Source: WHSW01 sp963742205
GTDB lineage: Bacteria; Actinomycetota; Thermoleophilia; Solirubrobacterales; 70-9
Length of the DNA: 64,000 bases
Direction of reading: 5' to 3'
Assembly: GCA_963742205.1 (NCBI GenBank)
Contig: CAVUKZ010000010.1
Span: 1 to 64,000 of the forward strand
Numbering within the stretch: position 1 is the stretch's first letter; every line of letters begins with the position of its first letter. Made by a program: the position numbers and the translations under genes. Below, piece after piece: positions 53,958 to 62,712 of this stretch. Under the pieces are notes generated by a model. It made no database searches. It saw only the letters and a list, made by a program, of their open reading frames with translations, and was not told the origin of the DNA.

Positions 53958-55292
53958 GTGGCTCTCGTAACTTCCACGCAACACCAGATGCCGCTCGAGG
54001 AGATCGTTTCACCGACACCCGAAGCGCCTGACGCGCAGGTGGAGTCGCGCCCGGTCGCGGTCGAGGTCCGCGACCTCTCCAAGACGTTCCAGATCCCGCT
54101 CCAGCGCGTGGACTCGATCAAGGAGCGCGTCCTGCACCCGTTCGCCTCCACCCAGTCGCGGCACCTGACCGCGCTCCGCGGGATCTCCTTCGACGTCCAC
54201 AAGGGCGAGTTCTTCGGGATCGTGGGCCGCAACGGAACCGGCAAGAGCACGCTGCTCAAGATCCTCGCGAGCATCTACGCGGCCGACGCCGGGACGATCC
54301 GCATGGCGGGCCGCGTGGCGCCGTTCATCGAGCTCGGGGTCGGGTTCAACGTCGATCTCACCGCCCGCGAGAACGTGGTCCTCAACGGGGTGATGATGGG
54401 GCTGTCGCGCCAGCAGGCGGAGGATCGGGTGCAGGCCGTGATCGAGTTCGCCGAGCTCGAGGAGTTCGCCGGGCTGAAGCTCAAGAACTACTCGTCGGGC
54501 ATGCTCGTGCGGCTGGCGTTCTCGGTGATGATCCAGTCCGACGCCGACATCCTGCTGATCGACGAGGTGCTCGCGGTCGGCGACGCCGCCTTCCAGCAGA
54601 AGTGTCGCGACGTGTTCCACGAGATGCGCGGCGACCGGACGCTGATCCTGGTGACCCACGACATGAGCGCCGTGGAGCAGTTCTGCCACCGGGCGATGCT
54701 GCTCGACCGCGGCGACATCCAGGCGATCGGCGATCCCGACGAGATCGCGCACCGCTACCTGCGGCTGAACTTCGCCGAGAACACCGGCGCCGAGCACGAG
54801 GCGCACCCGGTCGCCCCGGAGGGGAGTGAGCTGCTGCTGCTCGACGCGTGGCTGGAGTGCGACGGCGAGCGCACCGACAACGTCGAGCAGGGCCGCGAGC
54901 TCACCTTCCACGCGACCTTCGAGGCCCCGACCGAGATTCCCGGACCGAGCTTCGGCTTCGTGATCGCCAACGAGGACAAGGTGGAAGTCGGCGGCTTCCA
55001 CGTCGGCATGGAGCACGCGGGCGCCGGCCATGCCGACCTGCTCGCGGCGGGCGAGCGCCTGCACATCAAGGCGAAGATCTCGAACCGGTTCACCCCGGGC
55101 CGGTACGCGATGCAGGCGTGGGCGTTTCGCAACCACACGCTCGCCGAGCCCTTGATCACGCTGCCGCGGGTGCTCGACTTCGTCGTCTTCGGCACCGAGG
55201 CGACCGTCGGCCTGGTCTCGATCGTCGACGAGATCGAGCTCTCCTCCGAGACCCAGGCCGAGCCCGCCGAGCGCCCGGAGGTCAGCCCGTGA
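53958..55292 (+). CDS. Wzt-type polysaccharide ABC exporter ATPase
   Basis: A 444-residue ATPase. The ABC domain (residues about 35-275) has Walker A VGRNGTGKST, the polysaccharide-exporter signature YSSGML, Walker B ILLIDEVLAVGD and the H-loop LVTHDMS. The C-terminal 150 residues (AWLECDGERTDN onward) form a Wzt-like beta-sandwich that in relatives binds the glycan end. GTG 53958 is taken as start; an ATG at 53988 is possible. The stop overlaps the permease start as GTGA. Confidence 0.92.
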   Translation: MALVTSTQHQMPLEEIVSPTPEAPDAQVESRPVAVEVRDLSKTFQIPLQRVDSIKERVLHPFASTQSRHLTALRGISFDVHKGEFFGIVGRNGTGKSTLLKILASIYAADAGTIRMAGRVAPFIELGVGFNVDLTARENVVLNGVMMGLSRQQAEDRVQAVIEFAELEEFAGLKLKNYSSGMLVRLAFSVMIQSDADILLIDEVLAVGDAAFQQKCRDVFHEMRGDRTLILVTHDMSAVEQFCHRAMLLDRGDIQAIGDPDEIAHRYLRLNFAENTGAEHEAHPVAPEGSELLLLDAWLECDGERTDNVEQGRELTFHATFEAPTEIPGPSFGFVIANEDKVEVGGFHVGMEHAGAGHADLLAAGERLHIKAKISNRFTPGRYAMQAWAFRNHTLAEPLITLPRVLDFVVFGTEATVGLVSIVDEIELSSETQAEPAERPEVSP

Positions 55293-56140
55293 GCGTGGCG
55301 CCGGAGGTGCTCGAGCTGCGGCCGGTCCGTGGCCCCTCCGCCCTCGGCGGTGGCGCCCGCCGATTCTTCGAGCTGCTGTGGCTGCTGGCGGTGACGGAGT
55401 TCAAGCGCACCTATTTCGGCACCGTGCTGGGCTACGTCTGGTCACTGCTACGCCCGCTGCTCCTGTTCGCCGTCCTGCTCTTCGTGTTCACGAAGATCTT
55501 CCGGCTCGGCAGCACCGTGCCGCACTACGCGGAGTTGCTGCTGTTCAACATCGTGCTGTTCGGCTTCTTCCAGGAGTCGACGACGAGCGCCGTGACCTCC
55601 GTCGTGGCCCAGGAGGGGATCGTCCGCAAGACCCAATTCCCGCGCTTGGTGATCCCGCTCTCGCTCGTGCTGACCGGACTGATGAACCTCGGTCTCAATC
55701 TGATCGTCGTCTTCATCTTCATCATCGCGGGCGGCGTCGACCCGATGTGGACCTGGCTGCTGCTGCCGTTCGTCGTGCTCGCACTATCCGTGCTGACGAC
55801 GGCCGTCTCGATGCTGCTCTCGACGCTCTACGTGCGCTTCCGCGACCTGCTCCTGATCTGGACCGTGTTCGCGACGATGCTCTTCTACGGCACGCCGATC
55901 CTCTACCCGATCAACATCCCGACCACTGAGGGCTTTCGGGCGCTGTTGATGGTGAACCCGATCGCCGTCATCCTCGAGCAGGCCCGCGTGTGGATCATCG
56001 ACCCGACCGCCCCGACGGCGGCGCAATCAGCCGGCGGCGTCCTTCGCCTGATCCCGGCGGCGCTGATCTTCGTCGGGGTGTGCGTGCTCGCCTGGCGCGT
56101 CTACACCCGCCAGGCGCCACGAATCGCGGAAGCGCTTTAG
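55289..56140 (+). CDS. Wzm-type polysaccharide ABC exporter permease
   Basis: A 283-residue ABC-2 permease with six predicted helices. An amphipathic N-terminal segment (FFELLWLLAVTEFKRTYFGT) precedes VLGYVWSLLRPLLLFAVLLF, TTSAVTSVVAQEGIVRKTQF, FVVLALSVLTTAVSMLLSTL, RDLLLIWTVFATMLFYGTPI and LMVNPIAVILEQARV. The sequence KTQFPRL and the NP..VILE turn are characteristic of Wzm/TagG permeases. With the preceding ATPase it exports an undecaprenyl-linked glycan. It converges with the protease, leaving four bases. Confidence 0.92.
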   Translation: MSVAPEVLELRPVRGPSALGGGARRFFELLWLLAVTEFKRTYFGTVLGYVWSLLRPLLLFAVLLFVFTKIFRLGSTVPHYAELLLFNIVLFGFFQESTTSAVTSVVAQEGIVRKTQFPRLVIPLSLVLTGLMNLGLNLIVVFIFIIAGGVDPMWTWLLLPFVVLALSVLTTAVSMLLSTLYVRFRDLLLIWTVFATMLFYGTPILYPINIPTTEGFRALLMVNPIAVILEQARVWIIDPTAPTAAQSAGGVLRLIPAALIFVGVCVLAWRVYTRQAPRIAEAL

Positions 56141-56144
56141 GTCC

Positions 56145-56955
56145 TCACAGCCAGAGGTCCAGGAACGCCCTCGAGTACGGGGTGTCGTCGCGCTGATACG
56201 TCCCGGTCGCGTTGCAGGTCAGCGAGTTGACGTACGAGGCGTCCCCGAGCACGAAGCCGTCCACGAACACCGCTCCGCCCGAGTCGCCGAAGCAGGAGCC
56301 GCCGCCCGCGTTGGCGTCCTTGACGCTGTTCTGGAACGCGACCACTTCGGTCTGGACGTTCTTCAGCCGTGCGGTCGTCATGCGGCGTTCTGGGACCACG
56401 ATCTGCTCCTTCTTGTCCCCGATGTCCACGCCGTATCCGACCAGGGTGAAGGTGCTGCTCTTGAGCCTGCCCTGGTTGCGGTCGAGATAGCCGACCGGCG
56501 GCAGCGGAGCGGGCGCTGATGCCCGGCCACTTGCTCGCGGCCGCGGCGTCGAGTACGACGACGCCCTGGTCGTGCTGCTTGGAGAACTGAAGCTGGCCGT
56601 CCCAGCCCGGGTCGGGGTGGGCGGTACCGGTGATGTAGTGCGCCTCGCGAGCCGCCCGCTCAGCCGGGCTGATGCCGGGCGCGAGGGGATCGGGCTGTAG
56701 GTCGGTGTCGAAGGAGACGTAGACGTCGGTCGCCGGTCCCTCGGTGCAGTGGCCCGCGGTGAGAACAACCGTCGGCGAGATCAGGGTGCCCGAGCAGCGG
56801 AACCGGCCATCGTCCGTCGTGAACCGAACTAGGCCGACGTTCGTGTGGACCTCGTCGCGCGTTCCGCCGGTGATGGCAGACGCCGGCACGGCGCCGACCA
56901 CCAAGCTCATCGCGCAGGTGAGCGCGGCGAACAACCACGTGGACTTCTTCGGCAT
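56145..56955 (-). CDS. Secreted trypsin-like serine protease, one frame break
   Basis: After removing one inserted base near 56512 the gene has 270 codons. A signal peptide (STWLFAALTCAMSLVVGA) precedes ITGGTRDEVHTNVGLVRFTT. The catalytic triad is present: His in LTAGHC, Asp in HDQGVVVLD and Ser in CFGDSGGAVF. The start has a near-perfect AAGGAGGAG ribosome site 2-4 bases before ATG. Unlike its neighbours it is not coupled to them; it may process surface proteins. Confidence 0.88.
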
Positions 56956-57015
56956 ATCTCCTCCTTGGCCCGCTGTGACCCCCGGGATGGCGGGACCTTA
57001 CCCGCAGCGGATGCC

Positions 57016-57901
57016 CTAGTAACGCCGGAAGAGGTTGACCGAGCCGATGCGGCGCATCGGGTACGAGTCGTAGGGGACCGCGCCGCGCCACTGGTTGTGG
57101 GCCTCGGCGGAGACGAGGTAGGTCTCCGGGTCGAGCTCCATCGCGGTGATCGCGCTCGCGAGCTGCTCGCCGTCGAGCTCCGAGGCGGCGACGATCCGCT
57201 CGAGCCCCGCGCGATGCGCGTCGGCGCCCCAACCCGCGAGCACGTGGTCGACGGCGTGGATGGAGCAGCCGCCGCGCTCGCCGAGGATCTGCGCGGCCCC
57301 CGCGATCACGCCGTCGATCGCCTCGAGCGGAACGTGCTCGAGGACCGAGATCGAGTAGACGCAGTCGAAGCCGCCGGCGAGTGGCTGTCCCGGCGGGAAC
57401 TGGTCGCGGACGATGCGCAGGTCCGGATATGCCTTCGTGAAGCGGCCGTACTCGCGCGGGCCGTTGCCGCTGCCGTCGTAGGGGTCGACGATCACGACCT
57501 CGTAGCCGAGCCGCGACAGCAAGCCCGGCGACCAAGGGCTCGCCCGCGCCGATCTCCACCAGGCGGCCCCCCCTCGGGACGCTCGCGAGCACGGCCTTGA
57601 CCATCCAGCAGCGCTGCATGTTCTTCATGTCGCCGCTCGCCGTCGCGAGCCCGGGCATGGTCTCGGTCGAGTCGGCGAAGTCGCGAACGGTCCCGTAGCC
57701 GATCGGGTCGAGGTCGCCCGAGCCCTCGTAGAGCTCGCGCAGCGGCCACAGCTCGGAGTCCTCCAGGGCGTAGACCGAGGCGTTGGGCGAGGCGGGCGCG
57801 GCGATCGTGAGGTCGTCGGGGTCGCCGATCCGTGCCTTGATCCGGCGCCGGGCGGCGGCGCGCGCGCGCCGGGCGAAGCTGATCGCTCGCGAGCCGGCCA
57901 T
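57016..57901 (-). CDS. SAM-dependent methyltransferase, one frame break
   Basis: An inserted base near 57530 (GCCGGGCT) divides a 295-codon gene. The N-terminal part has RARAAARRRIKARIGDPDDL and GYGTVRDFADSTET, then motif I GGRLVEIGAGEPLVAGLL. The second frame gives YEVVIVDPYDGSGNGPREYG, FDCVYSISVLEHVPLEAIDG and GGCSIHAVDHVLAGWGADAH. It is the last gene of a four-gene glycosylation operon; its ATG shares one base with the upstream stop. The sugar or lipid substrate is unknown. Confidence 0.8.
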
Positions 57902-59133
57902 CAGGCGGCCACCGGGGCGGGCGCCGGCCGGGCCGAGGCGCCGGTGGACACGGAGCGCAGGAAGCGGCCGAGGCCGAGCGAGTTGCGCTCCCAGTCGAGC
58001 TCCTCGAGGGCGAACCTGCGGGCTCCCTCGGCGAGGCGGCCCCGCAGCTCGGGATCGTCGAGCAGCTGCTCGACCCTGGCGGCGATCTCGAGGCCGTCGC
58101 CCTCGCTGAGCAGCAGCGCGCTGCTGCCATCGACCAGGTCGTGGCCGATATTGCAGTCGGGAAGCACCACCGGCCTGCCCATGGCGAGGAACTCGGGCAG
58201 CTTGGATGGCAGCCGGTAACGGTTGAAGTCGTCGGCGGCCCCGGGCTGGACGAAGGCGTCCGCGAGCGCGAGGTAGCCGGGGATCTCGCGCCAGCCCACC
58301 GAGCCGAGCTCGAGCACGCCCTCGCGCAGGGCGCCCAGAGACCGCGGGTCGACGCCGCCGAGCTCGGTCTCGCCGAGGCGGACCAGCCGGACCTTGCGCC
58401 CGCGTCGCTGCAGGAGCTTGACGCCGAGGTAGAGGCTCAGCATCTCGTGCTGGTTCGCGTAGTGGACGGTGCCGTGGTAGACGATCACGAACTCGTCCGG
58501 CGCGATCCCGAGGGCCTCGCGCGGGAGCGGCGGCTCGAGATCCGGGCGGAAGCGGTCGGAGTCGATCCCGGGGCGGGCAACGTGGTGCGGGAGGCCGGCG
58601 TGGTTGAACTCGTTGAGCTCCTCGGTGATCACCGTGATCCCGGCGGCGCGGCTCATGAAGCGCTCCGACCGCGCCGGGTGGATGAGCGTCTCGGGACTGA
58701 TCCGGTCCTGCTCGGCGATCGAGAGCCGGGCGACCTCGTCGAACGGGCGGCCGACGGCGGCTCCGTAGAGGTGCCACTCGTTGTCCTCGAGGTGGACGAC
58801 GTACGGCACGCCGGCCCGGCGGGCGAAGTTCTCGGTCGCGATCCGCACGTTCTCGCGGGGGGTCCAGGCGAGCACCACGGTGGGCTCGGGCGCGCGCCGA
58901 GACTGCTCGAGCACGACCGGCAGGTCGTGGTGGGTGACGCAGTCGAAGCTCGGCTCGCCGACCTCCCGGATCAGCTGCGGGTCACCGACGCCGGCGGCCA
59001 GGGTGACGTGCCAGCCGACCGCGGTGAGGTCGTTGCCGAAGTGAAAGGCCTGGATCGCGCTGTTGATGTTCAGCGGGCCGAAGTAGACGATCACCAGCCG
59101 CATCGGCGCCGGCGGTGCCTCGAGCGCGGCCAT
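57901..59133 (-). CDS. GT4-like glycosyltransferase
   Basis: A 410-residue GT-B protein. N-terminal half: MRLVIVYFGPLNINSAIQAF, VVLAWTPRENVRIATENFAR, YVVHLEDNEWHLY. C-terminal half: EFVIVYHGTVHYANQHEM, VRLVRLGETELGGVD, LALADAFVQPGAADDFNRYR and LPEFLAMGRPVVLPDCNIGH. The donor-site region (KLPEFLAMGRPVV) is as in GT4 enzymes. ATG 59133 starts two bases after the upstream stop, and the stop overlaps the next gene (TGATG). Confidence 0.85.
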   Translation of the reverse strand: MAALEAPPAPMRLVIVYFGPLNINSAIQAFHFGNDLTAVGWHVTLAAGVGDPQLIREVGEPSFDCVTHHDLPVVLEQSRRAPEPTVVLAWTPRENVRIATENFARRAGVPYVVHLEDNEWHLYGAAVGRPFDEVARLSIAEQDRISPETLIHPARSERFMSRAAGITVITEELNEFNHAGLPHHVARPGIDSDRFRPDLEPPLPREALGIAPDEFVIVYHGTVHYANQHEMLSLYLGVKLLQRRGRKVRLVRLGETELGGVDPRSLGALREGVLELGSVGWREIPGYLALADAFVQPGAADDFNRYRLPSKLPEFLAMGRPVVLPDCNIGHDLVDGSSALLLSEGDGLEIAARVEQLLDDPELRGRLAEGARRFALEELDWERNSLGLGRFLRSVSTGASARPAPAPVAA

Positions 59134-59135
59134 GA

Positions 59136-60797
59136 TCAGGCGACCGCGAACGCGGCGCGGTCGCGGAGGAAGTTGGGGTTGTAAAACGGGTCGCCGCTCT
59201 CGAGCGCCTCGTACCAGCGGTCGACGAACAACGCCCGGTCCACGACGTCGAGCGCCTCGCGTCGCGAGGCGGCGGTCTCGTGGACCACCACCCGCGGCCG
59301 GGCCGCGTAGACGACGCCGCCGCCCAGCGAGCGCAGCCGCTGACAGAGGTCGAAGTCCTCGTAGCCGGTGGCGTAGTTCTCCTCGAACCCGCCGGCCGCC
59401 TCGAACGCGGCCCGCTGAACGCAGAGAAAGTCGCCGCAGAGCGCCGAGACGTCCCGGGCGCAGACCAACGAGCCGTAGTAGCCGTCGGCCTCGGACTCGA
59501 GGCCCGCGAGCATCGGCAGCGCCGGGTGGTCGAGGCCGACGGCCACCCCGGCCGCCTCGGTCCGCCCGTCCGGGCGCGCGAGCAGCGGTCCCACGGCCAC
59601 CACGCGCGGCAGGCGCGTGCAGAGCATCAGCCTCGCGAGCCAGTCGGGCTCGACCGCCTCGGCGACGTCGGAGCAGAAGATCAGCCACTCGCCGCTCGCA
59701 CGCGCGGCGCCAAGGTTCGCCGCCCGCGAGCGGCTGAAGAGTCCCCCGCCGCCGGCGACGACCGCGACCGAGCCCGCGATCCGCTCCGGTACGTCGGCCC
59801 CGTCCGGAGCGACCACGATGAGCTCGCCGGGAGAGGGTGAGGACGCAAGCAACGAGTCGACCAGGCGCGACAGCGCGGTCGGCTCGCCGCGCCACGGGAC
59901 CACGATGCTCACCGACTCCCCGGGGCCCGTGCCGGGGGCGTCCCCGTCGCGGGCGGCGAGCTCGGCCCGGTGCGGGATCGCGGCGTGTGGGACCGCCCGC
60001 GCCTCGACCCCGATCCGCTCCAGATGCTCGCTCACGGCGCGCGCCTGCAGCTCCGGGACGCCCTGCTTCTGCTCGGCGCCCGCGGCGATGCTGCCCGGGA
60101 TCGCCCGCCAGTGGTAGAGGATCCGGGGGATGTGGTGGATGCGGTCGGTGCGCTCGCTGACCCGCAGCATGAACTCGAAGTCCTGGATCGTGTCGAAGGC
60201 GGAGTCAAAGCCGCCGACCTCCTCGACGAGGGAGCGGCGGACGACCAGCAGGTGGCCGATGTACATCGCCCCGAGCGCATAGGTCGGCGACCAGTCGGGC
60301 TTGAAGAACGGGTCCGCCCGGGTCCCGTGCAGGGTGAGCTTGTCGGAGTCGGAGTAGACGACGTCGAGCTCGGGCTCGGCCGTCAGCGCCTGGACCATGC
60401 GCAGCAGCGCGTCGCTGGGCAGCACGTCGTCGTGGTCGAGGAAGGCGACGAACTCGCCGCGGGCGCCGGCGAGCGCGGCGTTGGTCGCGGCCGAGATCCC
60501 CCGATTCTCGTCGAGGTAGGCGACCTCGATCCGCTCGTCCTCGCGCGCGTAACGGTCGAGCAGCGCCCGCAGCCCGGGACGGCGCGAGCCGTCGTCGGCG
60601 ATCCTCAGCTCCCACTCGGGATAGACCTGGGCTCGCACGGAGTCGATCGCCTCGCGCACGTAGCGCTCTTCGGTCTCGTAGGTCGGCATCACGACGGAGA
60701 TCACTGGCCGCGCGGGGAGCGCTCGGGCCTCCTCGAGCGCGGCCCGCCGAGCCCGGCCGCCGGAGGTCAGCCTGGGCCTGCGAAATCGCCGGAGCAT
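59136..60797 (-). CDS. Large GT2 glycosyltransferase with two catalytic-like domains
   Basis: A 553-residue protein. Domain 1 (residues about 30-270): PVISVVMPTYETEERYVREA, ADDGSRRPGL, FVAFLDHDDVLPSDALLRMV, DWSPTYALGAMYIGHLLVVR, DFEFMLRVSERT. Domain 2 (about 300-540): VSIVVPWRGEPTALSRLVDS, SGEWLIFCSDVAEAVEPDWL, GYEDFDLCQRLRSLGGGVVY. The DHDD site is clear in domain 1; domain 2 has FCSDV in its place and may be less active. Such rhamnan-type proteins build surface glycans. ATG 60797 overlaps the preceding small gene (TGATG). Confidence 0.88.
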   Translation of the reverse strand: MLRRFRRPRLTSGGRARRAALEEARALPARPVISVVMPTYETEERYVREAIDSVRAQVYPEWELRIADDGSRRPGLRALLDRYAREDERIEVAYLDENRGISAATNAALAGARGEFVAFLDHDDVLPSDALLRMVQALTAEPELDVVYSDSDKLTLHGTRADPFFKPDWSPTYALGAMYIGHLLVVRRSLVEEVGGFDSAFDTIQDFEFMLRVSERTDRIHHIPRILYHWRAIPGSIAAGAEQKQGVPELQARAVSEHLERIGVEARAVPHAAIPHRAELAARDGDAPGTGPGESVSIVVPWRGEPTALSRLVDSLLASSPSPGELIVVAPDGADVPERIAGSVAVVAGGGGLFSRSRAANLGAARASGEWLIFCSDVAEAVEPDWLARLMLCTRLPRVVAVGPLLARPDGRTEAAGVAVGLDHPALPMLAGLESEADGYYGSLVCARDVSALCGDFLCVQRAAFEAAGGFEENYATGYEDFDLCQRLRSLGGGVVYAARPRVVVHETAASRREALDVVDRALFVDRWYEALESGDPFYNPNFLRDRAAFAVA

Positions 60798-60997
60798 CAA
60801 CCGGGCTTCGGGGCCTGCACCCGCCTGCGCAGGCGATCGGCGAGGCGCAGCGGCCGGGTCAGCTGCCAGCTCATCGAGCGTTCGTAGCGCGCCTTGGTCT
60901 GGAGCACGATCAGCTCCAGCTCCGCGATGCGCATCTCCTTGCGCATCAGCTCGCGGTGAAACTGCTCGCGCTGGACGTCGAGCTCGCTCGGCGACAT
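60797..60997 (-). CDS. Small coiled-coil protein coupled to a glycosyltransferase
   Basis: About 66 residues: MSPSELDVQREQFHRELMRK, then helical, then YERSMSWQLTRPLRLADRLR. The MSWQLTRPLR segment resembles the SWRLTRPLR tail often attached to actinobacterial GT2/GT4 proteins, here as a separate polypeptide. ATG 60997 is preferred because TACTAT ends 7 bases before it; an in-frame ATG at 61006 lies inside that hexamer. It is probably a partner or membrane adaptor for the next gene. Confidence 0.65.
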   Translation of the reverse strand: MSPSELDVQREQFHRELMRKEMRIAELELIVLQTKARYERSMSWQLTRPLRLADRLRRRVQAPKPG

Positions 60998-61042
60998 GGG
61001 GCGCATAGTAGAACCAACACCCGCGAGCGCGGTTCCGCTCGG

Positions 61043-61062
61043 GCCCGGCTACGCGGCCGGGC
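61043..61062 (-). terminator. GC hairpin after the cysM-like gene
   Basis: A perfect 7-base stem GCCCGGC/GCCGGGC with a 6-base loop lies 7 bases past the stop codon of the cysteine synthase gene. There is no T-run, so it may be a Rho-dependent or weak terminator. Confidence 0.4.
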
Positions 61063-61068
61063 GGACGC

Positions 61069-62037
61069 TTACCACCAGACGGTGGAGTCGACGCCCTCGA
61101 GCTCGGCGACCGGCGTCGTATACACGCCGGAGGACAGGTACTTCCAGCCGTCGTCGGGGACGAGGAAGACGACGTTGCCGCCGTCGAGCTCGCCCGCGAT
61201 CCGCACGCAGATCGCGGCCACGGCGCCGGCGGAGACGCCGGCGAACAGGCCCTCCTCGTGCAGCAGCCGCTGGGTCCAGACGATCGCGTCGCTGTTGGAG
61301 ACCATGATCTTGCGGTCGAGCACCGAGAGATCGATGATCGGCGGGATGAAGCCGTCGTCGAGCGAGCGCAGTCCCTGGACGAGCTCGCCCTGCATCGGCT
61401 CGGCGGCGACGATCTTCGTCTCGGGGTCGGCCTCCTTGAGCCTGCGGCCGACGCCCATCAGCGTGCCGCCTGTGCCGAGCCCGGCCACGAACGCCGCGAC
61501 GTCGTCGAGCTCGTCGAGGATCTCGACCGCGGTGCCGTGGTAGTGGGCGCCGGGGTTGGCCTCGTTGCCGTACTGGTAGGGCATGTAATAGGAGGCGTCG
61601 CCGGCGACCGTCTCCAGCGCCAGCTCAACCGCGCCGTTCGAGCCCTTGGCGCCCTCCGAGTAGACGATCTCGGCCCCGAACATCCGCAGCAGCTGCGAGC
61701 GCTCCTCGGTGACGTTGTCGGGCATCACCGCCGTGAACGGATAGCCCTTGCGCCGGCAGATCATCGCCAGCGCGATCCCCGTGTTGCCGGAGGTCGGCTC
61801 GAGCACCGTCTGGCCCGGGGCGATCGCGCCCTCGGCCTCGGCCGCCTCGATCATCGCCTTCGCGACCCTGTCCTTGACCGAGCCGGTCGGGTTGCGCCCC
61901 TCGAGCTTGGCGAAGATGCGGACCTCGGGCTTCGGCGACAGCCGCGGCAGCTCCACCAGCGGCGTGTTGCCGACGGCCTCGATGAGGTTTCCGTAGCGGC
62001 CGCCACAGGGCCGGTTGAGGGTCTCCTCGAGTGGCAC
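61069..62037 (-). CDS. cysM: Cysteine synthase, CysM (O-phosphoserine sulfhydrylase)-like
   Basis: A PLP enzyme of 322 residues making cysteine from an activated serine. The lysine is in LEGRNPTGSVKDR, the phosphate loop is LEPTSGNTGIALAM and GLGTGGTLMG. Segments YQYGNEANPGAHYHGTAVEI, GELVQGLRSLDDGFIPP, EEGLFAGVSAGAV and DDGWKYLSSGVYT match mycobacterial CysM, which uses O-phosphoserine and the carrier CysO, better than CysK. GTG 62037 follows TACACT by 7 bases. No cysO gene is in the window; a Mec-like JAMM gene is at 37 kb. Confidence 0.88.
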   Translation of the reverse strand: MPLEETLNRPCGGRYGNLIEAVGNTPLVELPRLSPKPEVRIFAKLEGRNPTGSVKDRVAKAMIEAAEAEGAIAPGQTVLEPTSGNTGIALAMICRRKGYPFTAVMPDNVTEERSQLLRMFGAEIVYSEGAKGSNGAVELALETVAGDASYYMPYQYGNEANPGAHYHGTAVEILDELDDVAAFVAGLGTGGTLMGVGRRLKEADPETKIVAAEPMQGELVQGLRSLDDGFIPPIIDLSVLDRKIMVSNSDAIVWTQRLLHEEGLFAGVSAGAVAAICVRIAGELDGGNVVFLVPDDGWKYLSSGVYTTPVAELEGVDSTVWW

Positions 62038-62080
62038 TATCGAAAGTGTAGTGCGGTCCGCTTGGCGTAGGTTCCGCCGC

Positions 62081-62712
62081 GTGGATCCTTGGGCGCTTGG
62101 GGAAGCGGGGCTGAGTGTCGTGCTCGGCGAGGTCGCGCGCGGGCGGCGGATCGTCGTCGAGTGCGGCTCCGGGGCCAGCACCGTTGCCATCGCCCGGCGG
62201 CTGCACGAGCTCGGCGAAGGCTCGGTGACGAGCCTCGAGCATGAGCCGCTGTTTGCCGAGGCGACTCGGGCCCGATTGCGACGAGGAGGGGTTGGACGGC
62301 TCGGCCGTCGTCGTCGACGCTCCGCTTCAGGCCCATGCGGCGAGCGGCGTCGGCTGGTATGACCCCGCCGCCCTGCGAGCGGTGCCCGATCGGATCGAGC
62401 TGCTGCTGGTCGACGGGCCGCCGGCCGGCGAGCCGGAGATCGAGCGCAGCCGCTACCCAGCCCTGCTGGAGCTCGGGCCGCGGTTGGCGCCAGGGGCGAC
62501 GGTGATCCTCGACGACGCCCTGCGGCCGGGTGAGGTCTGGGCGCTCGGCGCGCTGGCGCGAGGAACTTGGCTTCGACTACGAGCTCGACCGAGCCGCCGG
62601 GATCGCGATCGGGCGCTTGGACGAGCCGTTTGATCTGTATGTTGCGGGGCGCTCAAACGGACCGAGCGACCAAAGACACAAGCATCAGGAAGCGAGGGGA
62701 GTACGCGAATGA
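62081..62712 (+). CDS. Methyltransferase-like protein, two frame breaks
   Basis: Removing inserted bases near 62290 and 62555 gives 210 codons from GTG 62081, which follows TAGGTT by 7 bases. The fold is Rossmann-like: RRIVVECGSGASTVAIARRL (motif I), SVTSLEHEPLFAEATRARL, IELLLVDGPPAGEPEIERSR, RYPALLELGPRLAPGATVIL and DDALRP. It resembles class I methyltransferases of the Methyltransf_24 kind. The stop overlaps the ABC substrate-binding gene as ATGA. Confidence 0.7.
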
